DNA of 64,000 bases from Streptomyces sp. NBC_01485 (GTDB taxonomy: Bacteria; Actinomycetota; Actinomycetes; Streptomycetales; Streptomycetaceae): the NCBI RefSeq assembly GCF_036227125.1, contig NZ_CP109435.1:2542001-2606000 (forward strand), given 5' to 3'. Positions 54,444 to 63,343 of this stretch are shown one piece after another. A program made the position numbers and the translations under genes. The notes beneath the pieces are model-generated. The model was not told the DNA's origin. It did not search any database and worked only from the letters and a program-made list of their open reading frames with translations. Numbering within the stretch: position 1 is the stretch's first letter; every line of letters begins with the position of its first letter.

Positions 54444-54642
54444 ACGTACCCACGAAGCGCGCGGCCCTCGTCACCTCAGGCGACGTGATCGGCTACGAGG
54501 GCGAGTGGCGCACCGTCAAGGAGACGTCCACCGCTCGGGTCCGATGGGCGGGTTAGCCATCGTGGTCACCTGGGAGGAGGGCGGCACGGCACGCTTCCCC
54601 GCCGGTGACGAACTCCTGTCAGGCGAACCGGACTCCACCTGA
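54398..54642 (+). pseudogene. Small gene in two frames (frameshift or recoding)
   Basis: ATG 54398 opens a 51-codon frame ending in TKRAALVTSGDVIGYEGEW, then RTVKETSTARVRWAG and stop at 54551. The next frame goes on with LAIVVTWEEGGTARFPAGDE, then LLSGEPDST and stop at 54640. The two halves read as one compact beta-rich protein with one base missing near GCGGGTTAGCC. ATG 54544 could also restart the second part (32 aa). Function unknown. Confidence 0.5.
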
Positions 54643-54651
54643 CCAACACTT

Positions 54652-54684
54652 GAGCCCCAACCCGACTCCACCGGGTTGGGGCTC
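54652..54684 (+). terminator. Strong terminator of the small-gene run
   Basis: Perfect 13-bp arms (GAGCCCCAACCCG at 54652-54664, CGGGTTGGGGCTC at 54672-54684), 7-nt loop, then AGTTGTGTT. Confidence 0.8.
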
Positions 54685-55010
54685 AGTTGTGTTCCCCGAC
54701 CTCGCTTGCACGCGGTGGTATCTTGCTTGGCGAGTAGTAGTCGCACGCAATGTGCGGTGAAGCAGACTCGGGAAGAAGCTGACTGGTACACCTCACGGCA
54801 ACCGTGACGTGTAACTCGCACGGCGTGAGTCAGTTGCCTAGGGCTTTTCCGCCCAGAAGTTTGGATGTTCACACTGGTGGGCAACCGCCTGCCAGCACCG
54901 AGAACATTTGCGCACACGTCGGCGCGGGTGTCTCGGTCCGAACCGTAGGGTTCGGATCGAGGCTGCCTACGCACCGCCGATCCGACCCATGACAGGGAAG
55001 GTAAGAATCG
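54685..55010. other. AT-richer intergenic stretch
   Basis: No gene seen. It is visibly less GC-rich than its surroundings, with a small dyad GGTCCGAACCGTAGGGTTCGGATC near 54930 and scattered TTGCAC/GTGCGG words. It may hold the promoter and leader of the small membrane-protein gene, or be foreign DNA. Confidence 0.35.
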
Positions 55011-55208
55011 GTGGACGGCACCGCCATCATCATCATTCTCGCCATCGCTGGCGTGGCTTCCGTGCTGCTCTTCGCGCTTAAAGGGCTGCTGGACCAGGTC
55101 CCGGACGTGATCGACTCCGTCGGGAAAGCACGCGACGCATGGCACCGCTTCAAGAAGCCCGAGCTGCCGCCGCGAGCGGACGACCAGGAGCCGCCTGCTG
55201 CCGCGTAG
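55011..55208 (+). CDS. Small single-helix membrane protein
   Basis: 65 aa from GTG 55011 (MDGTAIIIILAIAGVASVLL), with GGAAGG about 9 nt upstream. N-terminal helix, an amphipathic part (LLDQVPDVIDSVGKARDAW) and a Pro-rich acidic tail. Unknown function. Followed by a terminator. Confidence 0.6.
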   Translation: MDGTAIIIILAIAGVASVLLFALKGLLDQVPDVIDSVGKARDAWHRFKKPELPPRADDQEPPAAA

Positions 55209-55246
55209 ACCCGTCGTGGGGTCTCCGTCACTCTCCCTGGACATGA

Positions 55247-55280
55247 GAAGACCGCCCCGGGCGCGCTCGGGGCGGTCTTC
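55247..55280 (+). terminator. Strong terminator
   Basis: Perfect 13-bp arms (GAAGACCGCCCCG at 55247-55259, CGGGGCGGTCTTC at 55268-55280) with an 8-nt loop. Confidence 0.8.
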
Positions 55281-55442
55281 TGTGCGGCGGGAGGGCCGTC
55301 CGTGGGCTCAAGCAGCGATGGCCACCCGGAACTGGATCGGAGCCAGAACGGTGCGCCCGGTTAGAGGTGTGGGGTGGCCGGTCTTCGGCGGGTTCGAAAA
55401 GCAGTTGCCCGCCTCTTGCGTGGCCGCCGAGCATGACCCCTC

Positions 55443-56786
55443 GTGACCGACGACGACGCCCCCGCCGCTCCCACACCCGCCCCCTCCCCCACCGGCTTCC
55501 GCGCGCTGCTCCCCGATCTCGCCCCCTGGCGGGCCTCGCGGGACTTCCGGCGGCTCTGGGTTTCGGGGGCCGTGTCCAACTTCGGGAGTTTCCTCACCTT
55601 CGTGGCGTTGCCGGTGCAGCTGAAGGAGCTGACCGGGTCGGCCGCGGCCGTCGGGGCGATCGGGGCCGTGGAGCTGGTGCCGCTCCTGGTGTTCGGGCTA
55701 TACGGCGGGGCGCTCGCGGACGCCTGGGACAAGCGGAAGCTGATTTTGTGGACGGAGGCCGGGCAGGGGCTGCTGAGCGCCGTGCTGCTGGTCAACGCGC
55801 TGATGCCGGGCCCCGCCGTCTGGCCGCTGTACCTCGTCGCCGCGCTGTCCTCCGCCCTGGTCTCCGTCCAGCGGCCCGCGCTGGACTCGCTGTGGCCGCG
55901 GATCGTCGCCCACGAGCACCTGCCGGCGGCGACCTCGCTGAACTCCCTGCGGTGGACCGTGGGCGGGGTCGCCGGACCGGCGCTGGCCGGCGTCGTCGTC
56001 GCGTACGCGGGCCTCGGCTGGGCCTACGCCGCCGACCTGCTCACCTTCGTCGTCTCCGTCGCCCTGGTCGTGCCCATCGCCGCCTCACCCGCCGCGCACG
56101 AAGCCGCGAAGCCCTCGCTCAGGGCCGTCGCCGAGGGCGCCCGGTACGCCTGGGGCCGCAAGGAGCTCCTCGGTACGTACGCCGTCGACCTGGCCGCGAT
56201 GTTCCTCGCGATGCCGCTCGCCGTCCTGCCGTTCCTCGCCGACGAACTGGACGCGGAGTGGTCGCTCGGCCTGATGTACGCGGCCGTTCCGGCGGGGGCG
56301 ATGGTCGTGAGCCTGACCAGCGGCTGGACCTCGCGGGTGCACCGGCACGGGCGGATGGTGGTGCTGTCGGCCGCGCTGTGGGGCCTGGCGATCGCGGGCG
56401 CGGGGCTCGTGGGGAACGTATGGCTGGTGCTGCTGTTCCTGGCCCTGGCCGGCGGCTGCGACATGGTCAGCGGGATCTTCCGCGGGGTGATGTGGAACCA
56501 GACGATCCCGGACGAGCTGCGCGGGCGGCTCGCCGGGATCGAGTTGCTGTCCTACTCGGTGGGGCCGACGGTCGGCCAGTTGCGCAGCGGCGGTTTCGCG
56601 GCCTGGGTGGGGGTGCGGACGTCGGTCTGGTCGGGCGGGGTGCTGTGCGCCGGGGCGGTGGGACTGCTCGCGCTCTGCCTGCCGGGGCTGATGACGTACG
56701 ACGTCCGCACGAACGAGCACGCGGCGCGGCTGCGGAACCAGCGGACCGCGACCGCAGCCACGGCCGCGCCTGTCGTGGACGCGTGA
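55443..56786 (+). CDS. MFS transporter, EntS-like (MFS_3) family
   Basis: 447 aa from GTG 55443, 12 helices. Marks: [54 protein letters not shown], and [20 protein letters not shown] typical of the MFS_3/EntS group. These often export siderophores or drugs; the iron genes 2-8 kb away make the former thinkable but unproven. No clear ribosome site. Confidence 0.85.
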   Translation: MTDDDAPAAPTPAPSPTGFRALLPDLAPWRASRDFRRLWVSGAVSNFGSFLTFVALPVQLKELTGSAAAVGAIGAVELVPLLVFGLYGGALADAWDKRKLILWTEAGQGLLSAVLLVNALMPGPAVWPLYLVAALSSALVSVQRPALDSLWPRIVAHEHLPAATSLNSLRWTVGGVAGPALAGVVVAYAGLGWAYAADLLTFVVSVALVVPIAASPAAHEAAKPSLRAVAEGARYAWGRKELLGTYAVDLAAMFLAMPLAVLPFLADELDAEWSLGLMYAAVPAGAMVVSLTSGWTSRVHRHGRMVVLSAALWGLAIAGAGLVGNVWLVLLFLALAGGCDMVSGIFRGVMWNQTIPDELRGRLAGIELLSYSVGPTVGQLRSGGFAAWVGVRTSVWSGGVLCAGAVGLLALCLPGLMTYDVRTNEHAARLRNQRTATAATAAPVVDA

Positions 56787-56805
56787 TCGGTGTGACCAGT
56801 GTCGA

Positions 56806-57039
56806 TCAGTCGTCGTCCGGTGTGCCGCCGGTCGGGGCGTCGTGCCACTTGGGGTCGTTCTCCCACTGGAGGTTGCGCTCGCGGGCGCTCTCCATCGCGT
56901 GTTCGGCCTCGACGCGGGTGGCGTAGGGACCGAAGCGGTCCTTGCCCGGGCACTCCGGGCCCTCCTCGACCTTCTTGTGCTCCAGGCAGTAGTACCACTC
57001 GCCCGGTTTGCCGGCGGTCCGCTTCTTGAACAGGGGCAT
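56806..57039 (-). CDS. Small conserved hypothetical protein
   Basis: 77 aa from ATG 57039 ([20 protein letters not shown]) with GAGGAG 6 nt upstream. Two Cys ([19 protein letters not shown]) and a helix ([20 protein letters not shown]). Unknown function, probably cytoplasmic. Divergent from map by 57 bp. Confidence 0.65.
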   Translation of the reverse strand: MPLFKKRTAGKPGEWYYCLEHKKVEEGPECPGKDRFGPYATRVEAEHAMESARERNLQWENDPKWHDAPTGGTPDDD

Positions 57040-57083
57040 GACGGCTCCTCTCGCCACCGACATGTTCCCCCATGGCCGCTCGT

Positions 57084-57089
57084 TAGACT
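57084..57089 (+). promoter_or_regulatory. -10 element of a leaderless map promoter
   Basis: TAGACT lies 7 nt before the map ATG and there is no Shine-Dalgarno sequence. Confidence 0.5.
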
Positions 57090-57096
57090 CACCGGC

Positions 57097-57954
57097 ATGT
57101 CTGGCCAGTCGCTACTCGTCCCAGGGGTGCAGTCCCCCATCCGTTCCGTGCCCGGAAACATCCGCCGCCCCGAGTACGTCGGCAAGCCCGCGCCGACGCC
57201 GTACACCGGACCGGAGGTGCAGACGCCCGAGACGGTCGAGGCGATGCGCCGGGCCGGCCGGATCGCCGCGCAGGCGATGGCGGAGGCCGCGAAGCTGATC
57301 TCGCCGGGGGTCACCACCGACGAACTCGACAAGGTCGCGCACGAGTACATGTGCGACCACGGCGCCTACCCGTCGACACTGGGCTACCGCGGCTTCCCCA
57401 AGTCCCTGTGCACCAGCGTCAACGAAATCATCTGCCACGGCATCCCGGACTCGACGGTGCTGCGCGACGGCGACATCGTCAACCTGGACGTGACCGCGTA
57501 CATCGGCGGCGTGCACGGCGACAACAACGCCACGTACCTGGTGGGGGACGTCGACGAGGAGTCGCGGCTGCTGGTGGAGCGGACCCGGGAGTCCCTCGAG
57601 CGGGCGATCAAGGCGGTCCGGCCCGGCCGGCAGATCAACATCATCGGGCGGGTCATCGAGTCGTACGCGAAGCGGTTCGGGTACGGCGTGGTGCGGGACT
57701 TCACGGGGCACGGGATCAACTCGTCGTTCCACTCCGGGCTGATCATCCCGCACTACGACAGCCCGCACGCGACGACCGTCATCCAGCCCGGGATGACGTT
57801 CACGATCGAGCCGATGCTGACGCTCGGCACCCACGACTACGACCTGTGGGACGACGGCTGGACCGTGGTGACCAAGGACCGCAAGCGGACGGCCCAGTTC
57901 GAGCACACGCTGGTGGTGACGGAGACGGGGGCGGAGATCCTCACCCTGCCGTGA
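57097..57954 (+). CDS. map: Methionine aminopeptidase type I
   Basis: 285 aa. It has an N-terminal extension typical of actinobacterial long MetAPs ([20 protein letters not shown]), then the pita-bread domain with metal ligands in [16 protein letters not shown] (Asp, Asp), GHGINSSFH (His), TIEPML (Glu) and FEHTLVVT (Glu). It removes the initiator Met. Leaderless start at ATG 57097; a terminator follows. Confidence 0.94.
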   Translation: MSGQSLLVPGVQSPIRSVPGNIRRPEYVGKPAPTPYTGPEVQTPETVEAMRRAGRIAAQAMAEAAKLISPGVTTDELDKVAHEYMCDHGAYPSTLGYRGFPKSLCTSVNEIICHGIPDSTVLRDGDIVNLDVTAYIGGVHGDNNATYLVGDVDEESRLLVERTRESLERAIKAVRPGRQINIIGRVIESYAKRFGYGVVRDFTGHGINSSFHSGLIIPHYDSPHATTVIQPGMTFTIEPMLTLGTHDYDLWDDGWTVVTKDRKRTAQFEHTLVVTETGAEILTLP

Positions 57955-57972
57955 CCATCCCTCCTCACCCTG

Positions 57973-58003
57973 AGCCCGCTCTCCTCTCGGAGGGCGGGCT
58001 TTT
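57973..58003 (+). terminator. Intrinsic terminator after map
   Basis: AGCCCGC (57973) pairs with GCGGGCT (57994-58000), extended by CTCC/GGAG, followed by TTTT. One of the few here with a T run. Confidence 0.75.
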
Positions 58004-58074
58004 CGTGGTCCGGGTAGGTTTTTACCGACGGGCTGTCGGGAAACATACCGACAGAAGGTCGGCAAAGCGTTGAC

Positions 58075-58093
58075 TTAGGTAAGCCTAACCATA
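58075..58093 (+). promoter_or_regulatory. Iron box (DmdR/IdeR) before heme oxygenase
   Basis: TTAGGTAAGCCTAACCATA matches the 19-bp consensus TTAGGTTAGGCTAACCTAA. It overlaps a promoter (TTGACT at 58070, TAGAAA at 58092), so the iron-loaded repressor would block it. Confidence 0.8.
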
Positions 58094-58106
58094 GAAAATC
58101 GAGCCC

Positions 58107-58754
58107 ATGGACTCCTTCTCGACAGTCATCCGCACCGCGTCCCACGAGCAGCATGTGGAGGCCGAGACCTCGACGTTCATGAGCGACCTCCTCGGCGGCA
58201 GGCTGGGCGTCGAGGCGTACGCGCGCTACACCGAGCAGCTCTGGTTCGTGTACGAGGCGCTGGAGACCGGCGCCCACCGGCTGGCCTCGGACCCGGCGGC
58301 CGGGCCCTTCATACAGCCCGAGCTGTTCCGGCTGCCGGCGCTGGAGCGGGACCTCGCGCACCTGCGGGGCGCCGGGTGGCGGACGGGTCTGTCGGCCCTG
58401 CCGGCGACCGAGGCGTACGCGGCGCGGGTGCGGGAGTGCGCCGAGCGGTGGCCGGCCGGGTACATAGCCCACCACTACACGCGCTACCTGGGCGACCTCT
58501 CCGGCGGGCAGATCATCCGCGACAAGGCGGAGCGCACCTGGGGCTTCGAGCGCAAGGGCGACGGCGTCCGCTTCTACGTCTTCGAGGGGATCGGCAACCC
58601 GGCGGCGTTCAAGCGGGGGTACCGGGAACTGCTGGACGGGGTGCGCGCGGACGATCTGGAGAAGCAGCGGATCGTGAGCGAGTGCAAGCGCGCGTTCGCG
58701 CTGAACACGGCGGTCTTCCGGGCCCTGGGCGAGGAGTTCCCGCTCTCGGCGTGA
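58107..58754 (+). CDS. hmuO: Heme oxygenase
   Basis: 215 aa. Proximal heme His in the N-terminal TASHEQHVEAET, distal helix RYLGDLSGGQIIRD with the flexible Gly pair, as in HmuO/HO-1. It opens heme to biliverdin, CO and Fe2+, freeing iron. ATG 58107 lies just after the iron box. It stands alone, without a heme importer in the window. Confidence 0.93.
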   Translation: MDSFSTVIRTASHEQHVEAETSTFMSDLLGGRLGVEAYARYTEQLWFVYEALETGAHRLASDPAAGPFIQPELFRLPALERDLAHLRGAGWRTGLSALPATEAYAARVRECAERWPAGYIAHHYTRYLGDLSGGQIIRDKAERTWGFERKGDGVRFYVFEGIGNPAAFKRGYRELLDGVRADDLEKQRIVSECKRAFALNTAVFRALGEEFPLSA

Positions 58755-58830
58755 ACCGGTCCCCCTCGCCGCACGGCGAGGAGGCCCGGTGCGATGTCAC
58801 GTCACATCACGTCACGTCGTGCACGTCATG

Positions 58831-59031
58831 TCAGAAGCGGTGGCAGTGCGCGCCGCCCCAGAAGATGTCGGCGGACGACGTGTCGATGCCGCCGAAGTAC
58901 GGGCTGCAGATGCCCTCGTGGCCACCGGAGTGGTGGTGGCGGGGACCCTCGTCGGCGGTGGCGGTCGTCGCGCCGACGGCGGCGAGGGCGATACCCAGGA
59001 CGGTTGCGGCCAGGACGGATCGGATACGCAT
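58831..59031 (-). CDS. Small secreted His-rich peptide
   Basis: 66 aa from ATG 59031 with AGAGGA 6 nt upstream. Signal peptide MRIRSVLAATVLGIALAAVG...ATA, then a mature part of about 38 residues: DEGPRHHHSGGHEGICSPYF and TSSADIFWGGAHCHRF. Six His and two Cys suggest metal or heme binding. It sits between heme oxygenase and the EfeOBU iron importer. I do not recognise the family. Confidence 0.65.
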   Translation of the reverse strand: MRIRSVLAATVLGIALAAVGATTATADEGPRHHHSGGHEGICSPYFGGIDTSSADIFWGGAHCHRF

Positions 59032-59154
59032 GGTGTTCCTCTCACGGGGCTGAGTGGTCACGCCCAGTGGTCCCCGCTCGTCTCCGCCCGCACACGCCAG
59101 ACCACCCGTACGGCCGCCCAAAAGACCACGGACGCGCGCAACCGGCCGTATGGT

Positions 59155-59799
59155 TCAGCGCTCCAGAAACACGCGTCCGCCGATCTCCACCCAGCCGTAC
59201 GGCTGCGGGGCGGTCAGGATCTGGGAGCCCGCGCCCTGGGTGATGTTCAGGGCGCGGCCGAGCTGCTCGGTGAGCAGGAGCGCCGCGGCGCCCGTCGCCT
59301 CGTCCTCGTCGATGCCGTCGTCGCGGCCGGGGAAGCCGCGGGCGCGGACGCGGCCGGCGGGTTCGTCCTCCCAGGCCCAGGCGTAGAGCCACTCGCCCTT
59401 CGGCGGTATGGAGAGGTCGTCGACCTCGGCGGCGGTGGCGTACTGGCGGAGGGTGCGCGGCGGGGCCCACTCCGCGCGCGCCTCGATCCAGGTGAACTCC
59501 CCGTCCAGGCGGGCGCCCACGACGCCGGCCGGCGTGACGAGTTCGGGGACGTCGAGCAGCCAGGCGACGCCGACGCACGGGTGGCCCGCGAAGGGCGGGC
59601 GCGTGGTGGGCGTGTAGATGTCGACGATCCCGCGCTCGGGGTCGTCGACGAACACCGTCTCGCTGAAGCCGAGTTTCGCCGCGAGGCCCTGACGGTCCTC
59701 GCGGTCCGGCAGCACCGAGCCTTCGCGAACCACGCCCAGTTCGTTGCCGTAGCCGCCGTTCGGCGCGCAGAAGACGCGGAGCACGTCGTAATCAGTCAC
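59155..59799 (-). CDS. PhzF-family isomerase-like protein
   Basis: About 214 aa from GTG 59799 (MTDYDVLRVFCAPNGGYGNE). PhzF fold marks: GNELGVV near the start, AGHPCVGVAWLL, GIDEDEATGAAALLLTEQLG, and LTAPQPYGWVEIGGRV. Somewhat shorter than the usual 270-300 aa. Most PhzF homologues outside phenazine clusters have unknown substrates; no other phenazine genes are here. Confidence 0.8.
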   Translation of the reverse strand: MTDYDVLRVFCAPNGGYGNELGVVREGSVLPDREDRQGLAAKLGFSETVFVDDPERGIVDIYTPTTRPPFAGHPCVGVAWLLDVPELVTPAGVVGARLDGEFTWIEARAEWAPPRTLRQYATAAEVDDLSIPPKGEWLYAWAWEDEPAGRVRARGFPGRDDGIDEDEATGAAALLLTEQLGRALNITQGAGSQILTAPQPYGWVEIGGRVFLER

Positions 59800-59973
59800 C
59801 GGGGAATTGAAACACCGCTCGAGGAGGTGGACCCCCAAGCGGAATCTTTGAATCTCCTTTGACTCTCCCTTGGGGTCCGTTTTGAGCCACCGTGATCGGC
59901 TCGTGTCCTTACCGCGCCTATGAGAGGTGAATCACGGCACGGTCGGGTATTACGCAGGTAAGCCTTGGATAAG

Positions 59974-59992
59974 TTAGGCGAGGCTCACCAAT
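59974..59992 (+). promoter_or_regulatory. Iron box before efeO
   Basis: TTAGGCGAGGCTCACCAAT, close to TTAGGTTAGGCTCACCTAA. An imperfect second copy (CAGGTAAGCCTTGGA) lies just upstream near 59955. Confidence 0.8.
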
Positions 59993-60039
59993 CCTGTGAG
60001 TCCTGTCACGTGAATATTCAGCCATCGCTGGGAGCCCGA

Positions 60040-61179
60040 ATGCGAGCCGCCAGACTGTCCGTTGTCACCGCCGTCACCGCCGTGACCGCACTGACCGCCG
60101 TCACGGGGTGCACCTCGAAGAGTGACGCGAAAGACGGCGACCGTGTCATCAGCGTGACCGCCACCGACTCCAAGTGCGAGACCTCCAAGAAGGAGATCTC
60201 CGCCGGGCACGTCGAACTCGCCATCGAGAACAAGGGTTCCAAGGTCACCGAGGTCTACGTCCTCTTCCCGGACGACCGCGTCGTCAGCGAGCGCGAGAAC
60301 ATCGGCCCCGGCACCAAGCAGCGGGTCACCGCCGAGGTGAAGGCCGGTTCGTACCAGATCGCCTGCAAGCCGGGCATGAAGGGCGACGGCATCCGCCAGG
60401 AGCTGAAGGTCACCGGCGGCTCCGTCGCCAAGCGCGACCCCCGCCTGGACAAGGCCGTGGCCGCCTACCGCGCCTACGCGCAGACCCAGGCCGACGAGAC
60501 GCTGCCGAGGGTCGAGACCTTCGTCGCGGCGATCAAGGCCGGGAACATCGAGGCCGCGAAGAAGGCCTACGCCCCCTCCCGCATCGGCTGGGAGCGCACG
60601 GAGCCGGTCGCCGAGTCCTTCGGCGACATCGACCCCCTGGTCGACACCCGCGCGGACGGCCTGGAGGCCGGCCAGAAGTGGACCGGCTGGCACCGCCTGG
60701 AGAAGTCGCTCTGGGCGGACAAGAAGATCACCGCCGAGGACAAGACCCTCGCCGACAAGCTCGTCATCGACCTGAAGGACTGGCAGCAGCGGGTCGGCAA
60801 GGCCGAGATCACCCCGACCTCCATGGCCAACGGCGCCAAGGAGCTCCTCGACGAGGTCGCCACCGGCAAGATCACCGGCGAGGAGGACCGCTACTCGCAC
60901 ACCGACCTGGTCGACTTCAAGGCCAACATCGAGGGCGCGCAGCAGTCGTACGAGCTGCTGAAGCCGGTCGCCACGGAGAACGACGCGGCCCTGGTCACCG
61001 AGCTGGACAAGCAGTTCGCCGCGCTGAACACGCTGCTGGACGCCTACCGCCCGAACACGTCGTCGTACGAGTTCACGTCGTACGACAAGGTCGGCGCCGC
61101 CGACCGCAAGAAGCTCTCGGACGCGGTCAACGCGCTCGCCGAGCCGCTGTCCAAGCTCGCCGCCGCCGTGGCGAAGTAG
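60040..61179 (+). CDS. efeO: EfeO-type iron-uptake lipoprotein
   Basis: 379 aa from ATG 60040 with GGGAG upstream. Lipobox ALTAVTGC. A cupredoxin-like domain (about 35-125: VISVTATDSKCE; YQIACKPGMKGDG) then an M75/imelysin domain with the HxxE metal motif in TGWHRLEKSLW. It presents iron to EfeU outside the membrane. First gene of efeO-efeB-efeU. Confidence 0.93.
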   Translation: MRAARLSVVTAVTAVTALTAVTGCTSKSDAKDGDRVISVTATDSKCETSKKEISAGHVELAIENKGSKVTEVYVLFPDDRVVSERENIGPGTKQRVTAEVKAGSYQIACKPGMKGDGIRQELKVTGGSVAKRDPRLDKAVAAYRAYAQTQADETLPRVETFVAAIKAGNIEAAKKAYAPSRIGWERTEPVAESFGDIDPLVDTRADGLEAGQKWTGWHRLEKSLWADKKITAEDKTLADKLVIDLKDWQQRVGKAEITPTSMANGAKELLDEVATGKITGEEDRYSHTDLVDFKANIEGAQQSYELLKPVATENDAALVTELDKQFAALNTLLDAYRPNTSSYEFTSYDKVGAADRKKLSDAVNALAEPLSKLAAAVAK

Positions 61180-61195
61180 CCGGGGGACCAGAGAC

Positions 61196-62446
61196 ATGTC
61201 CGAGACCCAGAGCAGCAGCAGCCCGTCCCGTCGGTCGCTGATCGGCTGGGGCGGTGCCGGGCTCGCGCTCGGCGCCGCCGCGGCCGGCGGCGCGGTCGCG
61301 ATGACCCGGGCCGGCGACGACGTCGCCCCCGCGGCCGCCGACACGGGCGGCGGCGTCGACTTCCACGGCACGTACCAGGCGGGCATCGCCACGCCCGTGC
61401 AGGACCGGCTGCACTTCGCCGCGTTCGACGTGCAGACGGGCGACCGCGCCGAGTTCGTCCAGTTGCTGAAGGACTGGACCGAGGCGGCGCGCCGGATGAC
61501 GGCCGGCAAGACGGTCGGGGAGGGCGCGTACGGCGGTCTCGCCGAGGCGCCGCCGGACGACACCGGCGAGGCGCTGGGGCTCAAGCCGTCCCGGCTGACC
61601 CTCACGATCGGGTTCGGGCCGTCCCTGTTCGCCAAGTTCGGGCTCAAGGACCAGCGGCCGGACGCCCTCGTCGACCTGCCGCAGTTCGCCGGGGACGCGC
61701 TCGACGCGGCCCGCAGCAACGGCGACCTGTGCGTCCAGGCCTGTGCGGACGACCCGCAGGTCGCCGTGCACGCGATCCGCAACCTGGCCCGGATCGGCAT
61801 GGGCAAGGTCGTCATCCGCTGGTCGCAGCTCGGCTTCGGCAAGACCTCGTCCACGACGCCCGAGGCGCAGACCCCGCGCAACCTGATGGGCTTCAAGGAC
61901 GGCACCCGCAACATCGCGGGCACCGAGACGGACCGGCTGAAGAAGTTCGTGTGGGTCGGCGAGAAGGACGGTCCCGGCTGGATGACGGGCGGCTCCTATC
62001 TCGTCGCCCGGCGGATCCGGATGCACATCGAGACCTGGGACCGCACCTCGCTCCAGGAGCAGGAGGACATCTTCGGCCGCGACAAGGGCGAGGGCGCGCC
62101 GGTCGGCAAGGCCAAGGAGCACGACGCGCCGTTCCTGAAGGCGATGCTGCCCGACGCGCACGTACGGCTCGCGCATCCGGACTCCAACCAGGGCGCGACG
62201 ATCCTGCGCCGCGGCTACTCCTTCACCGACGGCACCGACGGCCTGGGGCGTCTGGAGGCCGGGCTGTTCTTCCTCGCCTACATGCGGGACGTGAGCGACG
62301 GCTTCATCCGCATCCAGCGCCACCTGGCGACCGACGCGCTCAACGAGTACATCCAGCACGTGGGTTCGGCGGTCTTCGCCGTCCCGCCGGGCGTCCGCGA
62401 CAAGGACGACTGGTGGGGCCGGACGCTGTTCTCCAAGGAGGCGTGA
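61196..62446 (+). CDS. efeB: EfeB: DyP-type heme peroxidase, Tat-exported
   Basis: 416 aa. Twin-arginine signal (SRRSLIGWGGAGLALGAAAA). DyP motifs: GFKDGTRNI with the catalytic Asp, and SYLVARRIRMHIETWDRTS. In Efe systems it oxidises ferrous iron for the permease; heme-iron release (deferrochelatase) has also been proposed. It starts 16 bp after efeO. Confidence 0.94.
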   Translation: MSETQSSSSPSRRSLIGWGGAGLALGAAAAGGAVAMTRAGDDVAPAAADTGGGVDFHGTYQAGIATPVQDRLHFAAFDVQTGDRAEFVQLLKDWTEAARRMTAGKTVGEGAYGGLAEAPPDDTGEALGLKPSRLTLTIGFGPSLFAKFGLKDQRPDALVDLPQFAGDALDAARSNGDLCVQACADDPQVAVHAIRNLARIGMGKVVIRWSQLGFGKTSSTTPEAQTPRNLMGFKDGTRNIAGTETDRLKKFVWVGEKDGPGWMTGGSYLVARRIRMHIETWDRTSLQEQEDIFGRDKGEGAPVGKAKEHDAPFLKAMLPDAHVRLAHPDSNQGATILRRGYSFTDGTDGLGRLEAGLFFLAYMRDVSDGFIRIQRHLATDALNEYIQHVGSAVFAVPPGVRDKDDWWGRTLFSKEA

Positions 62447-62449
62447 CCC

Positions 62450-63343
62450 GTGTTCTCGAACTACCTGATCGGACTGCGCGAGGGCCTGGAAGCCAGCCTC
62501 GTCGTCTGCATCCTCATCGCCTACCTGGTGAAGACCGACCGCCGGGACGCGCTGAAGCCCGTGTGGACCGGCATCGCCATCGCGGTGCTCATCGCGATGG
62601 GCTTCGGCTGCGTCCTCGAATTCGGCTCGCAGGAGCTGACGTTCGAGGCGCAGGAGGCGCTCGGCGGGTCGCTGTCGATCGTCGCCGTCTGCCTGGTGAC
62701 GTGGATGGTGTTCTGGATGCGGCGCACCGCCCGGCATCTGAAGTCGGAGCTGCACGGCAAGCTGGACGCGGCCCTGGCGATGGGCACCGGCGCGCTGGTC
62801 GCCACCGCGTTCCTCGCGGTCGGCCGGGAGGGCCTGGAGACGGCCCTGTTCGTGTGGGCGTCCGTCCACGCGGCCGGCGACGGCACCCCGCGCCCGCTGA
62901 TCGGCGTCGCGCTGGGCCTGGCGACGGCCGTCCTGCTGGGCTGGCTGTTCTATCGCGGGGCCCTGCGGATCAACCTGGCGAGGTTCTTCACCTGGACGGG
63001 CGGCATGCTCGTCGTCGTGGCCGCGGGCGTGCTGGCGTACGGCGTCCACGACCTCCAGGAGGCCGACTGGATCCCCGGTCTGACGAACAAGGCGTTCGAC
63101 ATCAGCGGCGCGATCCCGCCGGACAGTTGGTACGGCACGCTGCTGAAGGGCGTGTTCAACTTCCAGCCCGATCCGACGGTCCTCCAGGTCACGGTGTGGC
63201 TGCTGTACCTGGTCCCGACGCTCGCGCTGTTCCTCGCCCCGGTAGGGTTCGCCTCCGGGAAGGGGAGGGTGAAGTCACCTGATGACCAGGGAACGCAGCC
63301 TGACGACCGGGGTTCGCAGGACTCGAAGGCTCCGCAGGCGTGA
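62450..63343 (+). CDS. efeU: EfeU: FTR1-family iron permease
   Basis: 297 aa, seven predicted helices. Two REGLE iron-binding motifs (LREGLEASLVV in helix 1, GREGLETALFV in helix 4). GTG 62450 starts 3 bp after the efeB stop. C-terminal tail is acidic and Gln/Asp-rich. Together with EfeO and EfeB it imports iron across the membrane. Confidence 0.94.
   Translation: MFSNYLIGLREGLEASLVVCILIAYLVKTDRRDALKPVWTGIAIAVLIAMGFGCVLEFGSQELTFEAQEALGGSLSIVAVCLVTWMVFWMRRTARHLKSELHGKLDAALAMGTGALVATAFLAVGREGLETALFVWASVHAAGDGTPRPLIGVALGLATAVLLGWLFYRGALRINLARFFTWTGGMLVVVAAGVLAYGVHDLQEADWIPGLTNKAFDISGAIPPDSWYGTLLKGVFNFQPDPTVLQVTVWLLYLVPTLALFLAPVGFASGKGRVKSPDDQGTQPDDRGSQDSKAPQA

Noticed and set aside
59155..59799. 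Phenazine cluster because of PhzF
   Set aside because: No other phz genes; PhzF folds are common in unrelated settings.
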